Assembly (NCBI RefSeq): GCF_018861735.1 | Contig: NZ_JAHLEB010000029.1 | Span: 1 to 58,022, forward strand | Source of the DNA: Clostridium lacusfryxellense | GTDB lineage: Bacteria > Bacillota > Clostridia > Clostridiales > Clostridiaceae | Reading direction: 5' to 3' | DNA length: 58,022 bases | In this document: positions 54,537 to 58,022 of the stretch, piece after piece | How the letters are laid out: every line of letters starts with the position of its first letter | Position numbering within the stretch: the first letter of the stretch is position 1 | Made by a program: the position numbers and the translations under genes | The notes under the pieces: model-generated | Databases searched by the model: none | The model's input: only the letters and a program-made list of their open reading frames with translations | What the model was told of the DNA's origin: nothing

Positions 54537-55537
54537 GCCTTCTCATTAAATTTTCTAGCTATGCTTTTAGCTTCATCCATTTCATCAGTTTCCGCATTAG
54601 CTAAGAATATGGCCTCCCCCCTGTCTTCACTTTCGTATCTTCCAACCTTACTTGATAAACACAATAACTGCTTGTGATTAAATTTAACATCATCAGCAAA
54701 ATAAACTATGACATCAATGGAATGGAATTCTACTGAACTTTCTTTAAAATCATTAGTTACCATTATTCCTTTTTCTCTACTCATAAATTTCAACTTAATA
54801 TAATCATCACTTTTACCCGCGATAAATAAATATATATTTTCACTTAGCCTTTCTTTTAGGAGGCTTAAGTACTCAAATACCGCTGTAGCTTTTTCTGCAT
54901 CTGGTGTAAATATAACTACCTTTCTATTAGATATAATTGACCAATTTAGATATTCATAAACCACTAAAGGTATATCCATGCTAAGATTTATTCTTGTGGT
55001 TATGATTCTAGGTTCTATAATTGGTGTGTTAGTATCTTTAAGCGGAAATATAATTGTGTTTCCCAGGCTAAAAACATCCTCAACGCAGTAGGCTATAGCT
55101 ATCCCTTCAGCTTTGCACATCTTTAACAGTATTTTTTTTATTTGTTCTTTGTTGTATTGAGGGAAACTACTAATATCATTATAAATAACTAAATCAAATT
55201 CTCCCTGCAATCTTAATGCATCATTATGATTACATATATATATGTAATCTTTTCTGCTTCCATAATCTATAACATCTGAGTATACATATCCGCTCATGTT
55301 ACTGAATTCATTTATAAAGTACCTAATATCAGTGCGTTGTTCTTTTTCATTAGTTATATACAAAATACTCTTATTTTTATTTGCAAAAGAAATTATGGTT
55401 TCTAATAGTATATCAGAGGAATTGTAAAATACTGATACTACATCAATTCTTCGTTTATCATTTAAAGTCAATCTTAAAATTTCTTTACTAACTTTATCTT
55501 TTCCCTTACTAAGGTTTAATTTTGCGTTGTAATACAT
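54509..55537 (-). CDS. ComFA-like protein lacking helicase ATP-binding motifs
   Basis: This 342-aa protein occupies the comFA position before comFC. The C-terminus keeps a helicase motif VI-like stretch, LSSKVGRYESEDRGEAIFLAN, corresponding to GRVGR-type sequences in ComFA. However, where Walker A (GAGKTE) should be it reads VFYNSSD, and where the DEAD-like box should be it reads VIYNDISSFP. The N-terminal zinc finger is also absent. I infer a ComFA descendant without ATPase activity. AAGGGG precedes the ATG. It follows recD2 by 35 bp. Confidence 0.72.
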   Translation of the reverse strand: MYYNAKLNLSKGKDKVSKEILRLTLNDKRRIDVVSVFYNSSDILLETIISFANKNKSILYITNEKEQRTDIRYFINEFSNMSGYVYSDVIDYGSRKDYIYICNHNDALRLQGEFDLVIYNDISSFPQYNKEQIKKILLKMCKAEGIAIAYCVEDVFSLGNTIIFPLKDTNTPIIEPRIITTRINLSMDIPLVVYEYLNWSIISNRKVVIFTPDAEKATAVFEYLSLLKERLSENIYLFIAGKSDDYIKLKFMSREKGIMVTNDFKESSVEFHSIDVIVYFADDVKFNHKQLLCLSSKVGRYESEDRGEAIFLANAETDEMDEAKSIARKFNEKAWERGLLNI

Positions 55538-55572
55538 GTAAAATCCCCTTTACAGTTAAAGATTTTTATAAA

Positions 55573-57813
55573 TTAATTAATATAGGTTTCATCAAGGCTC
55601 ATATTTGCATCTACTATTTGTCTTATTCTCCAGCCAAGTGCCGAATATCTTTCAAAACTTCTATTGTTATCTTTCATAAAACTAATAGCTTTTACCCCTC
55701 CCACTAAAACAACCATGTTTTTTGCTCTAGTTATTCCTGTATAGAGCAAATTTCTGTTCATTAATAATGGAGGCCCCATAAACATAGGCATGATTACAAC
55801 TTCAAACTCACTACCTTGACTTTTATGTATTGTAATAGCATATGCCAGCATTAGTTCATCCAAATTTACACCCTCATATTCAACCCGTTTATCATCGTCG
55901 AAAATTACTATAACATTTTCGTTATCCTCGTTAATATCTTCAACATACCCTACGTCGCCATTAAAAATCCCAGTACCATCTTCACCCTTTGCACTTATCT
56001 TATGCCACTTAATCGAATAGTTGTTTTTAATTTGCATAACTTTATCGCCGGTTCTAAATATAGTGTTCCTATATTCCTTTTCCTTTTTATGTTTAGACTT
56101 CGGGTTCAGTGTCTCCTGAAGCTTTTCATTTAAATTTTCTATACCTAATATACCTTTTCGCATAGGAGATAATATTTGAATATTCTTCATTTTATCCCAC
56201 TCTTTATTAAATTTAGGAAGTCTTGTATTAATTAAAGAGATAATACTATCGACTATTTTTTCAGGTTCATTATTTTCTATAAAATAAAAATCTTTTCCCT
56301 TTTCATTTAAAATTGGCATCTCGCCATTATTAATTTTATGTGCGTTAACAATAATCATGCTTTCCCTTGCTTGCCTAAAAATCTCATTAAGTTTAACTAC
56401 TTTAACGCATTTACTATCAATGATGTCCCTTAGTACATTCCCAGGCCCTACAGATGGCAACTGGTCAACATCACCTACTATTATAAGTCTTGTTCCTATG
56501 CTAATAGCTTTCAACAAATTATTCATAAGCATTATATCTATCATAGAAGCCTCATCAACAATTAGAACATCACAATCCAGTGGTGATTCCTCCGATTTAA
56601 AAAACTCTGACCCATCGTCTCCACCTACTCCAAGTTCTAGCAACCTATGTATGGTCTTCGCCTGGCGTCCAGTAGCTTCTGTCATCCTTTTAGCCGCACG
56701 TCCAGTAGGAGCTGCCATATATACCTTCATTCCCGCTTCTTCAAACACCTCTGTAATACAGTTAATTATAGTAGTTTTACCAGTACCAGGACCTCCAGTT
56801 ATTACTTCTATACTATTTTCAACAGCTCCACAAATAGCAGCCTTTTGTGACATGGCAAATTCTATATTTTTTTCCGCCTCAAAACTTTTTATTTTTTCTT
56901 CTATATCTAATTCTACTTCATCATACTCAGCTACAGATAAAGTTATAATTTTTTTAGTTATGCTTAGTTCACAATAATAGAAAGGCATTGTGAAAACACA
57001 TTTTTCTTCATCAATATCTTCAACTTTTAACTTTCCTTGAAACACATTATCATAAATATTCTTCTCCACTTCTTCATCTGTAACTCCAAGAATATTTTTA
57101 GCTTCCTTTTGTAATTTCCCCAGTGGCATATAAGTATTTCCAATAGAACAAAATTCATTAACAACATAATTAATTCCACTTTGTATCCTAAATGGTGATT
57201 CTTTGTCAATTCCTAAACTCCTTGCTATCTTATCAGCAATTTTAAATCCTACTCCGGATATTGTTTCCGTTAAAACGTAAGGATTATCTTTTACAACCTT
57301 TATGGATTCGCTTCCATATTGTTTATAAATCTTAACACATTGGTTGGGCGTGACCCCATAAGTTTGAAGAAATATCATTATATTTTTAACTTCACGTTGC
57401 TTAGAATAAGATTCAAAAATTAATTGTATCTTTTTTTGTCCTACCCCGTCAATTTCTTTTAGTCTTTCAATTTCATTATCTAATATATTCATAGTATCTT
57501 CGCCAAAGCGCTCTACAATTTTTTTAGCAGTTACTGGGCCAATCCCTTGAATAACTCCCGAAGCTAGATATTTTTCTATGCCAATAAGAGAACTAGGTAT
57601 TATTTCCTCGCAGTAATTTATCCTAAATTGTTTTCCAAACTGAGGATGAGTAACCCAATCACCCGTTAATTTCAAATTCTGCCCCTCACTTATATATGGC
57701 ACAATTCCTACCACAGTTATTAGCTTTTTATTATCAAACAAATGAGCAATTATATACCCATTGTCTTCATTATGAAATACTACATCATCAACTATTCCTT
57801 GTACTTCTGGCAT
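55573..57813 (-). CDS. recD2: RecD2-type ATP-dependent DNA helicase
   Basis: RecD2 is a 5'-3' SF1B helicase acting in DNA repair outside RecBCD. The 746-aa product is full length: N-terminal OB-like part, helix-hairpin-helix repeats (about 80-210, with GIGPVTAKKIVERFG and GVGFKIADKIARSLG), Walker A GGPGTGKTTIINC (about 339-351), DEASMIDIML, and C-terminal ITIHKSQGSEF and TGITRAKNMVVLVGG. GTAGGGGAG precedes the ATG. It is the first gene of recD2-comFA-like-comFC. Confidence 0.96.
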   Translation of the reverse strand: MPEVQGIVDDVVFHNEDNGYIIAHLFDNKKLITVVGIVPYISEGQNLKLTGDWVTHPQFGKQFRINYCEEIIPSSLIGIEKYLASGVIQGIGPVTAKKIVERFGEDTMNILDNEIERLKEIDGVGQKKIQLIFESYSKQREVKNIMIFLQTYGVTPNQCVKIYKQYGSESIKVVKDNPYVLTETISGVGFKIADKIARSLGIDKESPFRIQSGINYVVNEFCSIGNTYMPLGKLQKEAKNILGVTDEEVEKNIYDNVFQGKLKVEDIDEEKCVFTMPFYYCELSITKKIITLSVAEYDEVELDIEEKIKSFEAEKNIEFAMSQKAAICGAVENSIEVITGGPGTGKTTIINCITEVFEEAGMKVYMAAPTGRAAKRMTEATGRQAKTIHRLLELGVGGDDGSEFFKSEESPLDCDVLIVDEASMIDIMLMNNLLKAISIGTRLIIVGDVDQLPSVGPGNVLRDIIDSKCVKVVKLNEIFRQARESMIIVNAHKINNGEMPILNEKGKDFYFIENNEPEKIVDSIISLINTRLPKFNKEWDKMKNIQILSPMRKGILGIENLNEKLQETLNPKSKHKKEKEYRNTIFRTGDKVMQIKNNYSIKWHKISAKGEDGTGIFNGDVGYVEDINEDNENVIVIFDDDKRVEYEGVNLDELMLAYAITIHKSQGSEFEVVIMPMFMGPPLLMNRNLLYTGITRAKNMVVLVGGVKAISFMKDNNRSFERYSALGWRIRQIVDANMSLDETYIN

Positions 57814-58022
57814 AAAATCTCCCCTACTTACAAATTTATATAATAATATCGATACTAATATTATTATTGCTATTATATCATATGTATTTTACATCTTTCA
57901 CCTTTAGTATACCCCTCGTATAATGTAGTTGTAAGCATTGATAATAAATCAGTAATAATAACTACGAATCTTATCACTCATATCTTAACTAATGTTCGCA
58001 ACTCATAAATTAATTTTAATTA
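57814..58022. other. Right-end spacer
   Basis: This A+T-rich stretch upstream of recD2 contains a TATAAT-like box near 57870 on the minus strand and presumably the recD2 promoter. I see no gene, hairpin or repeat that I would call. Confidence 0.5.

Noticed and set aside
1-58022. Insertion sequences, prophage, CRISPR or toxin-antitoxin system
   Set aside because: No transposase, integrase, spaced direct-repeat array or recognisable toxin pair was found on either strand.

Overview
This window looks like chromosome from a low-GC, anaerobic, butyrate-forming member of Clostridium sensu stricto (cluster I). The grounds are the crt-bcd operon beside the redox repressor rex, lysine 2,3-aminomutase, class III fructose-1,6-bisphosphatase, an archaeal/eukaryal-type ProRS, a raiA noncoding RNA next to hpf, many GTG/TTG starts with strong AGGAGG-type ribosome sites, and A+T-rich spacers with T-tailed hairpins. 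The species cannot be fixed from sequence alone. I see no transposase, integrase, phage gene, CRISPR array or plasmid function, so this is core chromosome with a few decayed or repeated pieces.

Layout. 1-4.3 kb: the start of bcd and all of crt (minus), with Rex-like operators in the crt promoter, then rex and an ABC-F ATPase. 4.3-9.1 kb: an M14 peptidase, kamA and a DUF2798 protein, with three copies of a palindromic element in the spacers (4334-4570, 5567-5774, 8834-9072). 9.1-14 kb: small membrane, lipoprotein and Cys-rich genes, a decayed receiver/zinc-ribbon gene, an AI-2E-type permease and tsaD. 14-25.4 kb: a RusA-like nuclease, ilvE, glucan phosphorylase, LemA/TPM, a single-chain tandem MarR protein divergent from a SulP transporter, and fbp. 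25.5-31 kb: HtrA, PepT, DUF1836, hemolysin III and Nth. 31-36 kb: plsC-queG-cysE-cysK under a cysteine T-box, and a flavoprotein. 36-43 kb: two tRNA-Trp genes, tsaE-tsaB-rimI, FMN riboswitch-ribU, tex and an M28 peptidase. 43-50 kb: proS behind a minimal T-box-like leader, TetR, merR(TipAS)-aroD, an acidic microprotein, a Na+/alanine symporter and prfB with its programmed frameshift. 50-58 kb: secA, hpf, raiA RNA, comFC, a ComFA-like protein without ATPase motifs, and recD2.

How the genes work together. Rex should couple butyryl-CoA synthesis to NADH/NAD+. Three of the four t6A proteins (TsaB, TsaD, TsaE) are in the window. Cysteine synthesis is read out by a full tRNA-Cys T-box, whereas proS keeps only an antiterminator/terminator module. 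RNA-level control is unusually dense: two T-box-type leaders, one FMN riboswitch, two unassigned attenuators (kamA, DUF2798), one raiA RNA and an RF2 recoding site.

The strongest candidate for something undescribed is the three-copy element. Aligned in one orientation, all three copies show an outer stem enclosing two hairpins exactly 11 nt apart. Both loops read AGGAC (AGGAA once), and the stems change by compensating substitutions, which points to a structured RNA or hairpin-mobilised element.
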